Under the pieces are notes generated by a model. It was not told the DNA's origin. It made no database searches and saw nothing but the letters and a program-made list of their open reading frames with translations. A DNA stretch of 64,000 bases from assembly GCF_022846615.1 (NCBI RefSeq), contig NZ_AP025637.1, forward strand, positions 4,551,001 through 4,615,000. Direction: 5' to 3'. The position numbers and the translations under genes are program-made. This DNA comes from Roseomonas fluvialis (GTDB lineage Bacteria > Pseudomonadota > Alphaproteobacteria > Acetobacterales > Acetobacteraceae). Shown piece by piece: positions 52,277 through 61,280 of this stretch (position 1 is its first letter; every line of letters begins with the position of its first letter).

Positions 52277-53497
52277 CTAGACGCCTGGCAGCGGACCGGG
52301 GAGCAACAAGCTTGTCGTGAATCCCGATACGGGCGGGCTGGTCCATTGTCGCGCCCGCCCCTTGCCGCAGGATTGCACCTTGCCCGCCGCAGCCAGGCCG
52401 TCGAGCGCGCGCTGTATCGTGCGCTCGCTGGCGCCGAGAGCCACCGCAAGCGCTGAGCTCGACCACGCCTCTCCGTCGGCGAGGCAGGCAAGCACAGCCG
52501 CGTTCTCGTCCTCGAACGGCGGTACCATCACGACGATCTCGCGACCTTGCGGCGGCTTGAACACAAAGCCGCGCTTGGTTGCGACGACCTTCGCGACTGC
52601 CGTCAGGCTCGCACGCAGCCGTCCCATCTCGACGCGCAGCCGTGCCCGGTGCGCTTCGTCCGCGTGCTTCGCGCGGAAGGCACGCGCGAGAAGGTCCTCG
52701 CGACTTGCATCCTCCGGCCATGCCTCAGCCAGTGTACGCGCCAGCATGAACAGCACGGGCCGACGTGACAACGACACCACCGTCTCTGAATTGCGCAGTA
52801 CCAGGCGGCAGGCATCCACCACGATCGCCTTCGATGCCAGCAGCGTCTCAACCTCGTCCAACTTGACCAGCGTCTGCTCGCTGCGTGCGATCAACCGCGC
52901 CGCCGGTGCATCCAGTTCGCGCTGCGCGCGCTCGACTTCCGCTCTCAACGCCGGAATACCGGCCGCCAGCGCCGCCGCGTGCGCACGCATGAAGGCCGCA
53001 CGCGCTGCCTGTATATGGATGCGCCGCATCGCGATGCCCGCGACCGCTAACTCATACGCTGCTCGTGATGCGGGCGGGAGAGGTTCAGGGTCGAGTTCGC
53101 GCAGGTCGCGCTCGGCCTCATCCAGCTTTCCGATCAGCAGCAGCCGGCGCACGGCAAGATGCCGCGCGTGCGCGGCGTTAAGCCTGTCGTTGTGCGTGTC
53201 GAGAATGTCACGCGCATCCTTCAGGGCGTCTTCCGGCCAGGTGAGATCGCGCGAGACGAGAGCGATCTCCGCCTCGGCCACAACGCATCGCGCCCGCGAC
53301 ACGACCTCGTGCGGGCGGAATGCCTTCGCTGCCCGCCGCAGCAGGAGCTTGGCTTTCCCAAGATCCCCGAGCTGCGCCATCGCAATGCCGCGTAGCGCCA
53401 GCGCCGGCGCATCCTCACGCAAAGCTATGCGCTTCAGCGCGCCGAGCGGATTGCCCTTAGCCAGGGCCTGCGCCGCGGCCGTGATCAGCGAGTCCAT
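52277..53497 (-). CDS. Transcriptional regulator with N-terminal TPR-like helices and C-terminal winged HTH
   Basis: A 406-aa protein. Residues ~1-230 are Ala/Leu/Arg-rich helical repeats resembling TPRs (ALRGIAMAQLGDLGKAKLLL, AHARHLAVRRLLLIGKLDEA). The C-terminal region has NAAVLACLADGEAWSSSALA and LGASERTIQRALDGLAAAGK, a winged helix-turn-helix. VATKRGFVFKPPQG before it resembles a transcription-regulator wing. The start at 53497 has GAGGCGGGA upstream; an ATG at 53512 is possible. It diverges from the SRPBCC gene and is followed by the propeller gene, so it probably controls both. Ligand unknown. Confidence 0.74.
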   Translation of the reverse strand: MDSLITAAAQALAKGNPLGALKRIALREDAPALALRGIAMAQLGDLGKAKLLLRRAAKAFRPHEVVSRARCVVAEAEIALVSRDLTWPEDALKDARDILDTHNDRLNAAHARHLAVRRLLLIGKLDEAERDLRELDPEPLPPASRAAYELAVAGIAMRRIHIQAARAAFMRAHAAALAAGIPALRAEVERAQRELDAPAARLIARSEQTLVKLDEVETLLASKAIVVDACRLVLRNSETVVSLSRRPVLFMLARTLAEAWPEDASREDLLARAFRAKHADEAHRARLRVEMGRLRASLTAVAKVVATKRGFVFKPPQGREIVVMVPPFEDENAAVLACLADGEAWSSSALAVALGASERTIQRALDGLAAAGKVQSCGKGRARQWTSPPVSGFTTSLLLPGPLPGV

Positions 53498-53656
53498 TCC
53501 CGCCTCATCCACGCGGACCCAGCCTGCTCAAACCCTGTCACGCGAAATCGCGCCATACTTGTCACTCCAGCCTCGGTCACAGGTAGCCGTAGACAATCTC
53601 CGTCAACTTGCCGGCAACACACGCATGTGCCGACCCAGCATGGAAGGAGATCTCAA

Positions 53657-54103
53657 GTGCCAGACATCCTGCACAGGGTTGGAGTCAAATCCTCCACCCA
53701 CGACGTTTATAGGGCCCTCACGACAATCGACGGCCTTGCGGGCTGGTGGACCGTGACAACGAGCGGCGACAGCACGGTGGGCGGCCGGATCCACTTTCAG
53801 TTCGGCGACCGCGGTGCCTTCGACATGAAGGTGCTCGAGCTCGTCCCCGGCCAACGCGTGCTGTGGGACGTGGTCGACGGCCCCGCTGAATGGGTCGGCA
53901 CCAAGGTCAGCTTCGACCTCCGGCAGGACGACGAGCAGGCGACCGTGATGTTCAAGCACGCGGGCTGGGCCGAGCCCGTCGAATTCATGCACCACTGCTC
54001 CACCAAGTGGGCGACCTTCCTGATGAGCCTGAAGGCGATGATCGAAACCGGGACAGGCACGCCGATGCCCGACGACGTCCGCATCACCGTGAACTGGGAT
54101 TGA
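53657..54103 (+). CDS. SRPBCC (START/Aha1-like) domain protein
   Basis: A 148-aa lipid-binding-fold protein. VGVKSSTHDVYRALTTIDGL, AGWWTVTTSGDSTVGGRIHF and FDMKVLELVPGQRVLWDVVD are typical of the Aha1/ActR-type SRPBCC family, and the C-terminal helix is CSTKWATFLMSLKAMIETG. The start is GTG at 53657: AAGGAGA lies at 53644-53650. The gene diverges from the HTH-regulator gene with about 160 bases between starts. Such proteins bind small hydrophobic ligands; the ligand is not predictable. Confidence 0.85.
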   Translation: MPDILHRVGVKSSTHDVYRALTTIDGLAGWWTVTTSGDSTVGGRIHFQFGDRGAFDMKVLELVPGQRVLWDVVDGPAEWVGTKVSFDLRQDDEQATVMFKHAGWAEPVEFMHHCSTKWATFLMSLKAMIETGTGTPMPDDVRITVNWD

Positions 54104-54235
54104 TCTGCGTAACCAGGGCGGTGGGGCCTCGGGCTCCTGCGCCCAGGTGGCGGGTTCTGTGGCCAGTGGGAACGTGTTTTGGCCTTGCGCGGCGCGTCCG
54201 GCACGCGAATGCGGCCTGCAGGCCGCGAGGCCCGG

Positions 54236-54547
54236 TCAGCGCGAGGCCGGCGGGATATGCGCCAGGCGCTCGGTGAAGGCGGCGATGTCCTCCTGCGCGT
54301 AGCTCAGCGCAACTCGTCGCTTCGACGCCGGGCACTGCGCGAGCGAGAGACCCGGGCGCCATTCCGTCCGCGGCCGGATGGGCCGGGCCTGGAATCCGCC
54401 GCCGCAGTTCGGGCAGACGTTCTTGAGGTGCCGGTCGACGCACTGCGCGCAGAAGGTGCACTCAAAGGTGCAGATGCGTGCGTCCTCGGCGTGCGGCGGA
54501 AGGTCGCGGTCGCAGTATTCGCAGTTCGGTCTCAGTTCGAGAGCCAT
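54236..54547 (-). CDS. DUF1272 zinc-ribbon protein
   Basis: A 103-aa protein beginning MALELRPNCEYCDRDLPPHA and containing CTFECTFCAQCVD and NVCPNCGGGFQARPIRP: three CxxC pairs plus further cysteines that would bind zinc. This is the DUF1272 family, usually ~80 aa; the last ~25 residues here are an extension. It diverges from the GlxA-type regulator with 45 bases between starts, a pairing frequent in proteobacteria. Function unknown. Confidence 0.87.
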   Translation of the reverse strand: MALELRPNCEYCDRDLPPHAEDARICTFECTFCAQCVDRHLKNVCPNCGGGFQARPIRPRTEWRPGLSLAQCPASKRRVALSYAQEDIAAFTERLAHIPPASR

Positions 54548-54592
54548 GGCGTCATGCCTCACGGAATTTCGGCTTCCGGACCGTGATGCACC

Positions 54593-55606
54593 ATGGTGAG
54601 CTTGGCGGCGATGACACAACACCGACGATTTCCGCCACGCCCGTCGCACGCGGTCGAACTCCTCGCGTTCCCCGGCGTCCAGCTGCTCGATGTGACGGGT
54701 CCGATGCAGATCTTCGCCTCGGCGAACGAGGCGCTTGCGGCCCGGGCCATGCCGCATCGCTACGCCCTCTCGCTCGTTGCCGCGGAGCACCTGGTTTCGA
54801 CCTCTGCCGGGCTGAGCCTCGCGGCGACGCCGTTCCGGGGCGTGCGGCGCGCGGTGGATACCCTGATCGTGCCCGGCGGCGCAGGCGTGGATGTCGCGAT
54901 GGCGGATGCGCGCCTGCTGGCGTGGATCCGTCGCCGGTCGCGCATGGCACGACGCACGGTCTCGGTGTGCACAGGCGCCTTCCTGCTGGCGGAAGCGGGC
55001 CTGCTCGAAGGTCGCTCCGCCGTCACCCATTGGGCCCGCTGCGGCGAACTGGCGCACCGCTTTCCAGCGATTGACGTTCAACACCGCCCCATCTTCGTAC
55101 GCGACGGGCCGGTCTGGAGTTCCGCCGGCGTGACCGCCGGAATGGACCTGTGTCTTGCTCTCGTCGAACAGGATGTCGGACGCGACGTCGCGCTCGCGAT
55201 CGCCAGGGACCTCGTGATGTTCCTGAAGCGGCCCGGCGACCAGGCGCAGTTCAGCCAGGCGCTCGCGCTCCAACGGGCGGGGCGGTTCGACGATCTCCAC
55301 CACTGGATCCGTGAGAACCTCGCGGGCGATCTTTCGGTTCAGGCCCTCGCGGCCCGCTGTGGGATGACCGAGCGAACCTTCGGTCGCCGATACCGGGCGG
55401 AAGTCGGGCTCAGCCCCGCCCGAATGGTGGAGAAAATGAGGATCGAGGCAACCCAGAGGCTGCTCACCGAGACCGCGGAACCGCTGAAGACGATCGCCGC
55501 GCGCTGCGGCTTCACGAGCGAGGATGTTCTGCGCCGGTGCTTCCTTCGCCAGACATCCGTCACGCCACGGGAATACCGGCGGCTGTGGCGACGCGTGGCA
55601 GGGTAG
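54593..55606 (+). CDS. GlxA family AraC-type regulator with DJ-1/PfpI domain
   Basis: A 337-aa regulator. Residues ~20-190 form a class I glutamine-amidotransferase-like domain (ELLAFPGVQLLDVTGPMQIF, LIVPGGAGVD, VSVCTGAFLLAEAG with the nucleophile-elbow Cys). Residues ~235-330 are an AraC double HTH (VQALAARCGMTERTFGRRYR, TIAARCGFTSEDVLRRCF). These proteins usually sense a metabolite through the first domain. The ATG at 54611 is an alternative. It lies divergent to DUF1272 and may regulate it. Confidence 0.9.
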   Translation: MVSLAAMTQHRRFPPRPSHAVELLAFPGVQLLDVTGPMQIFASANEALAARAMPHRYALSLVAAEHLVSTSAGLSLAATPFRGVRRAVDTLIVPGGAGVDVAMADARLLAWIRRRSRMARRTVSVCTGAFLLAEAGLLEGRSAVTHWARCGELAHRFPAIDVQHRPIFVRDGPVWSSAGVTAGMDLCLALVEQDVGRDVALAIARDLVMFLKRPGDQAQFSQALALQRAGRFDDLHHWIRENLAGDLSVQALAARCGMTERTFGRRYRAEVGLSPARMVEKMRIEATQRLLTETAEPLKTIAARCGFTSEDVLRRCFLRQTSVTPREYRRLWRRVAG

Positions 55607-55854
55607 TGTCGGCGGCCGTCCACCCGCCTGGGTCAGATACACAGGCTATCGTGGGGGCCGACGCCCGGTGCTGGAACAGCACCACCACGCAGCCCGTCTC
55701 CATCCGATGCACACCTTGCGCGACGCCCGGCCCGTGCGTGGCGATGAACCAAGCCGGCAGGCAGGTGCCATCGACGATCATCTCGCTCTCGCGCACGTGG
55801 ATGGCCGCCGGGTGATGTTCGATGCGAACGAGACGGTTCAGCAGACTGCCCCCG

Positions 55855-56763
55855 TCACCTGCTTCGGTCGAGGAGCCGTCCGTCCAGCACGATCAGCCCA
55901 AGCCCGATGAGAGCCATGCCGCCGAATTGCAGTGCCGACAGCCGCTCCCCAAGGAAGCCCGCACCAAGCAGAACCGCGCTGACCGGAATCAGGAGCGTGA
56001 CCAGCGACGTGTTCGTCGCTCCAGCCGTCGCGATCAGGCGGAAGAAGATGATGTAGGCAAGAGCGGTGGACAGCAGCGCCAACCCGATCAGTGCGCCCCA
56101 GGTGACGAGGCCGGGCATGCCTTGCTGCCAAGGCCGGTCGACGAGCAGGACAAGCGGCAACGCCATGCAAGCGGTCGCCGTGATCTGCCCGAAGGCGCCC
56201 ACGGCAGGCGCGATGCCCATGCGCTTGAAGCGGCGGCCGAAAGTGTTTGCGAAACCGTAGGAGACTGCGGCGCCGAGGCAGGCCAGGACACCCCAGAACG
56301 CGCCATCTCTCCCCGACGACGTGTGTGCACTCAGCAGCACGGCAACACCCGCGATCCCGAGCGCGATGCCAGCCAGCTTGTTGAGGGAAAGACGCTCATC
56401 GGCCGCGAGGAAATGCGCAATGAGGATCGAGAACAGCGGTGTCGTGGCGTTGATGATCGAAGCCAACCCGCTGTCGATGAAGGTCTGGCCCCAGAATATC
56501 AGCGAGAAGGGAAGCAGGTTGTTCAGGAACCCCATGCCGCAGAAGGCCCACCAGATTGCTGCTGAGGACGGGATCGCGGCGCCGCGCAGCCGGAGATACA
56601 GCCATAGGGCGCTGGCGGCGATCGCCACACGCGCCAGCACGATCGTCAGTGGCGGAACCTCCGACAGAGCGACCTTGGCAAAGAAGAACGAGCCACCCCA
56701 CAGGAGCGACAGCAGGCCGAGCAGCACCCATTCACCGGCGAGAATGCGTCGGGTATCGGACAT
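55855..56763 (-). CDS. DMT superfamily exporter (EamA family)
   Basis: A 302-aa inner-membrane transporter with ten predicted helices in two EamA repeats (WVLLGLLSLLWGGSFFFAKV at the start; SYGFANTFGRRF and GALIGLALLSTALAYIIFFR in the second half). Members export amino acids, purines or other metabolites using the proton gradient. It diverges from the Ada-type regulator with 116 bases between starts. Substrate unknown. Confidence 0.9.
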   Translation of the reverse strand: MSDTRRILAGEWVLLGLLSLLWGGSFFFAKVALSEVPPLTIVLARVAIAASALWLYLRLRGAAIPSSAAIWWAFCGMGFLNNLLPFSLIFWGQTFIDSGLASIINATTPLFSILIAHFLAADERLSLNKLAGIALGIAGVAVLLSAHTSSGRDGAFWGVLACLGAAVSYGFANTFGRRFKRMGIAPAVGAFGQITATACMALPLVLLVDRPWQQGMPGLVTWGALIGLALLSTALAYIIFFRLIATAGATNTSLVTLLIPVSAVLLGAGFLGERLSALQFGGMALIGLGLIVLDGRLLDRSR

Positions 56764-56879
56764 GCAATGAGACCTCATGGCAGTATGGACGCGCATGGAT
56801 CGCGCATCGTGACGGACCTGCCTCGCCGCAATCGGACCTCATCCTCCGGAGTGAATGCGCGTGCGGTAGGGTCATCGGC

Positions 56880-57458
56880 ATGACGAGCCAATCAGCGCTG
56901 TGGGAAAGGGCGTGGGCGGAACGCGATCCCGCCTTTGACGGACGCTTCTTCGTGTGCGTCAGGACAACCGGCGTCTATTGTCGCTGCACGTGCCCGGTGC
57001 GCCTCCCGTTCCGCCGCAACGTGCGCTTCGTCCCGAGCGCCGCCGCGGCGGAGGCTGCAGGATTCCGGCCCTGCCTCCGGTGCCGCCCCGAAACAACGCC
57101 CTTCTCGCCCGCCTGGAACGGCACGCTGGCCACGGTCGAGCGGGCATTCCGGCTGATCGTCGAGGACGGCGCGCTGGACGGCGAGGACGCCACCATCGAG
57201 GCACTGGCGGCCCGCATGGGGATGACCGAGCGGCACCTGCGTCGACTCTTTGCACGCCACCTGGGTGCGAGCCCGAGCGCCGTCGCGCGGACCGCGCGCG
57301 TGCAGCGGGCAAAGCGCCTGCTGACCGAGACGGATCTGACGATGACCGAGATCGCCATGTCAGCAGGGTTTGGAAGCCTGAGGCGCTTCAACGCGGCCTT
57401 CGCCGACGTCTACAAGCGGCCTCCGACCGCGATCCGACGCGGTGCACAGAAGCGTTAG
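56880..57458 (+). CDS. Ada-type methylphosphotriester acceptor fused to AraC HTH (AdaA-like)
   Basis: A 192-aa protein. Residues ~10-80 are the Ada zinc/methyl-acceptor domain: Cys34 and Cys38 in GVYCRCTCPVR and Cys65/Cys68 in RPCLRCRPE keep the spacing of Ada's zinc cysteines (the equivalent of Cys34 accepts the methyl group). An extra Cys36 lies between the first two. Residues ~105-190 are an AraC HTH (IEALAARMGMTERHLRRLF, EIAMSAGFGSLRRFNAAFAD). There is no methyltransferase or glycosylase domain. It should act as an alkylation-responsive activator; the divergent exporter or a distant repair gene may be the target. Confidence 0.88.
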   Translation: MTSQSALWERAWAERDPAFDGRFFVCVRTTGVYCRCTCPVRLPFRRNVRFVPSAAAAEAAGFRPCLRCRPETTPFSPAWNGTLATVERAFRLIVEDGALDGEDATIEALAARMGMTERHLRRLFARHLGASPSAVARTARVQRAKRLLTETDLTMTEIAMSAGFGSLRRFNAAFADVYKRPPTAIRRGAQKR

Positions 57459-57608
57459 ATGCGCGCCAGTGCTCCATGGCCATGGTGCCGGCGGCCGGGC
57501 CTCCCTGCGCATGATCGGCTCGCTCGCATATCGCTTCGTGCGCGGCACCGCCCCGAAAACACCGAGACCATGCGGCAGCACATGCGGCCCTGACCGCCCG
57601 TTATCCGC

Positions 57609-57875
57609 GTGCATTGCTGCGCCTGCCCCACGCTCGGCCAGGATGAACGCGGCATGCTGCGTCTGGTCGCGGCGCTACAGGCCGGCCTGGCGACCGACGC
57701 CGTGATCGTGCTTGCCGACTGGTTGCCCGAGGACTCAGGTGGCCCCGCGTCAATCGGAGCGCGCCGCTTCGCCGCCGAGATGGCCACCGCCGGCCTGCGC
57801 CTCGCGACCCCCCGGCACCACGCTGCATTGAGCGCAGACGCGCTGGCATCCGTGGCGCGCCGAGGCGCTCGGTGA
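57609..57875 (+). CDS. Hypothetical protein, 88 residues
   Basis: Not recognised. Starts at GTG (HCCACPTLGQDERGML), with three Cys near the N-terminus, then helical LVAALQAGLATDAVIVLADWLPE. Upstream of the TonB-system genes on the same strand but 230 bases away, before the Fur-like box, so not part of that operon. The start could instead be an internal ATG. Confidence 0.4.
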   Translation: MHCCACPTLGQDERGMLRLVAALQAGLATDAVIVLADWLPEDSGGPASIGARRFAAEMATAGLRLATPRHHAALSADALASVARRGAR

Positions 57876-58070
57876 CCGCTGCGAAGCCTGTGGAGACGCT
57901 CGCTGTCCAGCGGATTGCCCCGACGCAAGGCTGCTTCGCCCCGGCTGTGCGCCGCCGGAGATCGACCGCAACCCCCAGCAGCAAGAAGGGGGGGGACGAA
58001 CCAGGTGGCGATCCGGTGGCCAGGCCCGTCGCCACGCGTGCACCTTCGACATGGAATGCATTTCTGCGAT

Positions 58071-58085
58071 TGCGAGTCAGTCGCA
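58071..58085. promoter_or_regulatory. Predicted Fur-like iron box
   Basis: TGCGA-GTCAG-TCGCA is a perfect palindrome with a 5-base centre, the GC-rich counterpart of the Fur core TGCGAATGATTCGCA. It lies 20 bases before the first gene of the ExbB-ExbD-TonB operon, where Fur repression would be expected in iron-replete cells. The function is inferred from position and pattern. Confidence 0.55.
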
Positions 58086-58105
58086 TTTTTGGCAATACCC
58101 TCTCC

Positions 58106-58561
58106 ATGCGAATGATCGATCCCGCGCGCACGCGCCGCGGCCTTCTCCTGTCCGGCCTGATCGCCCTGGCAGCGTCGACCGCCGGTGCCCGCGCGGAAAC
58201 AGCGCTGCCCGTCGAGTTGAACCGCCTCGAACAGGTCAGCAGCCCGGCCGAGGCCTGCCGCGTCTGGATGGTGGTAGCGAACGATGCCGCCGGCGCACCG
58301 GCGCTGGGCTCGCTGCGGCTGGATCTGGTCGCCTTCGCGCGCGACGGGCAAATCGCGCGGCGGGTCGCGGTGGAACTCGGCCCGGTCGGCGCCGGGCGCA
58401 CCGCGGTACGGATCTTCGACCTGCCGGGGCTCGCCTGCGACGGCATGTCGCGGCTGCTGGTCAACGACGTGCTGGCCTGCCGGATCGCCGGGCAGGACGC
58501 GCCCGACTGCGCCGAACGGCTGCGCGCGACCAGCCGGACCGGCCTGCGCTTCGGCCTCTGA
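58106..58561 (+). CDS. Exported hypothetical protein, first gene of the TonB operon
   Basis: A 151-aa protein with a twin-arginine-type signal (ARTRRGLLLSGLIALAAS, cleaved near ARA-E at about 28). The mature part has LNRLEQVSSPAEACRVWMVV and LRLDLVAFARDGQIARRVAV, predicted beta-rich, with three more cysteines near the C-terminus (LACDGM, LACRIAG, DCAERL). No family recognised. It starts just after the Fur-like box and is followed 18 bases later by exbB, so it probably assists TonB-dependent uptake. Confidence 0.68.
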   Translation: MRMIDPARTRRGLLLSGLIALAASTAGARAETALPVELNRLEQVSSPAEACRVWMVVANDAAGAPALGSLRLDLVAFARDGQIARRVAVELGPVGAGRTAVRIFDLPGLACDGMSRLLVNDVLACRIAGQDAPDCAERLRATSRTGLRFGL

Positions 58562-58579
58562 GAACGGGAGAGCGACATC

Positions 58580-59245
58580 ATGGCGACACCGCACGACCTC
58601 TCGCCGATCGGCCTGTTCCTTATGGCGGACTGGGTGGTCCGCCTGGTGATGCTGCTGCTGCTGGCCGCATCCCTCGGCGTCTGGACGGTGGCGCTGGACC
58701 GGCTGCTGCGCTTCCGGCGCCTGAACCGCGATGCCGCCGCGCTGCGCCGCTTCGCCGAGGGCGGTGCCGCGCCAGGCGGCGCCAACCTGTGGGCCGCCGT
58801 CCCGCAGGCGGCCGAACAGGCGGCGCGAGAGGCAGCGGCGGAAGCCTCCGCCGATCGCCGCGCGCATATCGCCGGCGCGGTGCATCTCGCGGTGGCAGAA
58901 CAGGTCGATGCGGCGCGACGCGGCCTGCCACTGCTGGCCAGCATCGCCGCCAGCGCCCCCTTCGTCGGGTTGTTCGGCACGGTGTGGGGCATCATGAACG
59001 CCTTCACCGCCATTGCCGCGAGCGGCAATACCAGCCTGGCCGCGGTGGCGCCGGGCATTGCCGAGGCGCTGTTCGCCACCGCGCTCGGCCTCGTCGCCGC
59101 GATCCCGGCGGCGCTCGCCTATAACCGCCTGACGGTCGAACTCGGCGCGGCCCGCGCGCTGGCCGCCGGCGCGGCGGAACGTCTGGCGGCGCGCATGGCG
59201 CTGGCTGGCGCGCGCCCGGTCCGCCCGGCCCTGGCGGCGGAATAG
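58580..59245 (+). CDS. exbB: ExbB/TolQ-type proton channel subunit
   Basis: A 221-aa inner-membrane protein. Helix 1 is at about residues 18-40 ([20 protein letters not shown]), helices 2 and 3 at ~120-145 and ~165-185 ([39 protein letters not shown]). The [10 protein letters not shown] motif and the Thr-Ala-x-Gly-Leu stretch are the proton-pathway hallmarks. It energises TonB with ExbD. GGGAGA precedes the ATG; exbD starts 4 bases after its stop. Confidence 0.93.
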   Translation: MATPHDLSPIGLFLMADWVVRLVMLLLLAASLGVWTVALDRLLRFRRLNRDAAALRRFAEGGAAPGGANLWAAVPQAAEQAAREAAAEASADRRAHIAGAVHLAVAEQVDAARRGLPLLASIAASAPFVGLFGTVWGIMNAFTAIAASGNTSLAAVAPGIAEALFATALGLVAAIPAALAYNRLTVELGAARALAAGAAERLAARMALAGARPVRPALAAE

Positions 59246-59249
59246 CGCC

Positions 59250-59660
59250 ATGGCGATCGGCGGGCCCGGACACCAGGACGAGGTGCTGGCGGAGATCAAC
59301 GTCACACCCTTCGTCGACGTCATGCTGGTGCTGCTGATTATCTTCATGGTGGCGGCACCGATGATGAGCGTGGGCGTGCCGGTGGACCTGCCGCGCACCG
59401 CCGGCGCACCCGCGGCGCAGGCGCAGGAACCCCTCGTGCTTTCGCTGGACGCGCAGGGGCGCGTCTTCGTCGAGCGCGAGGAGGTCGGATTGGCGGGACT
59501 GGTGGCGGTGCTGCGCCCACTGGCGACGGCCGCGCCGGACCGCGCGGTATTCCTGCGGGCCGATCGCGGCCAGAGCTATGGCGATGTGATGCGCGTTCTG
59601 GGCGCTATCTCGGCGGCGGGCTTCGCGCGCGCGTCGCTGATCGGCGAGGCCGCGCCGTGA
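59250..59660 (+). CDS. exbD: ExbD/TolR-type energy transducer
   Basis: A 136-aa protein with one N-terminal membrane helix containing the essential Asp (INVTPFVDVMLVLLIIFMV, Asp in FVDV) and a periplasmic domain (LVLSLDAQGRVFVEREEVG, VFLRADRGQSYGDVMRVLG). Partner of ExbB. The stop overlaps the start of tonB by 4 bases (GTGA). Confidence 0.94.
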   Translation: MAIGGPGHQDEVLAEINVTPFVDVMLVLLIIFMVAAPMMSVGVPVDLPRTAGAPAAQAQEPLVLSLDAQGRVFVEREEVGLAGLVAVLRPLATAAPDRAVFLRADRGQSYGDVMRVLGAISAAGFARASLIGEAAP

Positions 59661-60817
59661 CCACCCTGGCGGCGCCCGTGCCGCCGACCGACTGGCGCGT
59701 GCACCCCGCGGCATGGGCAGTGGCAGTGCTGCTGCACGTTGGGCTTTTCGCGGTCTTGTTGCGCCCGACGGTACCGGTCGCCCCGGCCGGCACGCCGCTG
59801 TCGCTGGGCCTGGCCGGCCTGGGTGGCGCTGGCCTGCTCGGCGACCAGGGTCCGGCCGACGCGGAACCGGTCCAGGCGGACGCGGCGGCGGGCGGCCCCG
59901 ACGCGCCGGCGCCCGACGCCTCGGCCATCGAGGCTGCACCGGTGTCGGCACCGCTCGCAGCCGAGGCGGAATCGATCGCAGCGCCGGTAACGGAGGCCAC
60001 ATCCCCGCCCCCCAGGGCGCCGAACCCCACGACGGCTGTAGCTGCCGTGGCGCCAGCGCCACCGCCCCCCGCGACGGCAGCCCCCGCGCCGACCGAGGCC
60101 ACATCCGTTCCGCCGCCACCCGTCGAGGTCGCACCTGCGACGGCACAGGCATCACGCCTGGTGACGCTGGCGGAACCGCCGCCGGTGGCTACGACGTCGC
60201 CGCCCGCCGAGTCTGTCCTGTCGCACCCGCCGGTCACAGCACTTGCCGAAACGCAGCCGGAGCCTGCGACCGAGGCCCTTCCCTTGCCGCCGACGCCGCC
60301 CGATCCGGCGCCGACCGCCGCGGCCGAACCCACCCGTGTCGCGACCGCGCGGCCGGCCGCGCGCGCTCCAGCGACCGGCGCGCCGCGTGCCCCGGCGCGC
60401 GGGCCGGGCGGGGCGGCTGGCACGACGCGCGGCGCGGGCGCGGCCCTGGCGACGGGTGGTAGCGATGCCCCCGCGCCCGGTGCGGCGGCCGACGACAGAG
60501 GCACCGCGGGCGAGCGCGACGCGGCGCGCCTGCCGCCCGACTACGCGGCCGCCGTCGCGCGCATCCTGCGGCGCAACCTGCGCTACCCGGACACAGCGCG
60601 CGAACAGGGGATCATGGGCGTCGCGATGGTGCATTTCTCGATCGCACGCGACGGCACCGTGCTCGCACCGCGGCTCCTGCGCGGCAGCGGTTCGGCGATG
60701 CTGGACCAGGAGGCGCTCGCGCTGCTGCGCCGCGTGTCCCCGCTGCCGCCGCTGCCACCGGCCATGCCGGGGGCGCAAGCGAGCGTGGTGGTGCCGATTG
60801 GCTTCGACCTCCGCTGA
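59657..60817 (+). CDS. tonB: TonB energy transducer
   Basis: A 386-aa TonB. N-terminal helix at about residues 19-36 (AAWAVAVLLHVGLFAVLL, with the His conserved in TonB proteins), then a very long Pro/Ala/Glu-rich periplasmic spacer (~50-270), then the C-terminal TonB domain (NLRYPDTAREQGIMGVAMVH, DQEALALLRRVSPLPPLPP). It links the ExbBD motor to outer-membrane receptors, none of which is in the window. The start is a GTG overlapping the exbD stop. Confidence 0.92.
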   Translation: MTTLAAPVPPTDWRVHPAAWAVAVLLHVGLFAVLLRPTVPVAPAGTPLSLGLAGLGGAGLLGDQGPADAEPVQADAAAGGPDAPAPDASAIEAAPVSAPLAAEAESIAAPVTEATSPPPRAPNPTTAVAAVAPAPPPPATAAPAPTEATSVPPPPVEVAPATAQASRLVTLAEPPPVATTSPPAESVLSHPPVTALAETQPEPATEALPLPPTPPDPAPTAAAEPTRVATARPAARAPATGAPRAPARGPGGAAGTTRGAGAALATGGSDAPAPGAAADDRGTAGERDAARLPPDYAAAVARILRRNLRYPDTAREQGIMGVAMVHFSIARDGTVLAPRLLRGSGSAMLDQEALALLRRVSPLPPLPPAMPGAQASVVVPIGFDLR

Positions 60818-61280
60818 CCGTCCGCTGCGGAAGCGGCCCTCAGGCACGGTCGGCGGCCCTGCACCGGCCCGTGCGGCCAACCCGGCCACCGTCAACGACG
60901 CGCCCTGCGCCACCGGGCGGCGGCGACTTGGTCGACGACGACACCGGCGCCGGCCTGCGGCGGCGCCGACGAGATCGTGATGGAGGCGAGGCCGGCGGGT
61001 CAGGCCTGTCGCGGCGTGATCGAGGAGATGACGCCCGCAATGGGCTTCGCCACACACATCCGGTCGGATTTCCACCTGCAGGGGCGCGGCGGCGGCCTGG
61101 ACCGATGGCACGCGGCGGGCGCCGCGACGGGTCTCACCTTCCGGCCGCTCGACGCGCGGGCCCGCGGGTGCTTGCCGGCGGATCCTGACACGTTGCGGCC
61201 ACGCGGCTTCGCGCTGGTACGCGCGACCCCACGTGGCACGGGACGCTACCGCGAGACGCGCGTCGCGCAGAGCCTTCGCG
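60818..61280. other. Gap after tonB
   Basis: No convincing gene. A plus-strand open frame (product starting MMEARPAGQACRGVIEEMTP) has no ribosome site and no family. The left end holds a weak GC-rich inverted repeat (CCGCT...AGCGG) after the tonB stop, without a T-run. Confidence 0.45.

Noticed and set aside
53537..53580. Three GTCAC copies before the SRPBCC gene as operator repeats
   Set aside because: Irregular spacing (24 and 15 bases) and a short common pentamer; likely chance.
60977..61273. Plus-strand frame after tonB as an additional operon gene
   Set aside because: No ribosome site, no family match and no clear coupling to tonB; reported only as a gap.
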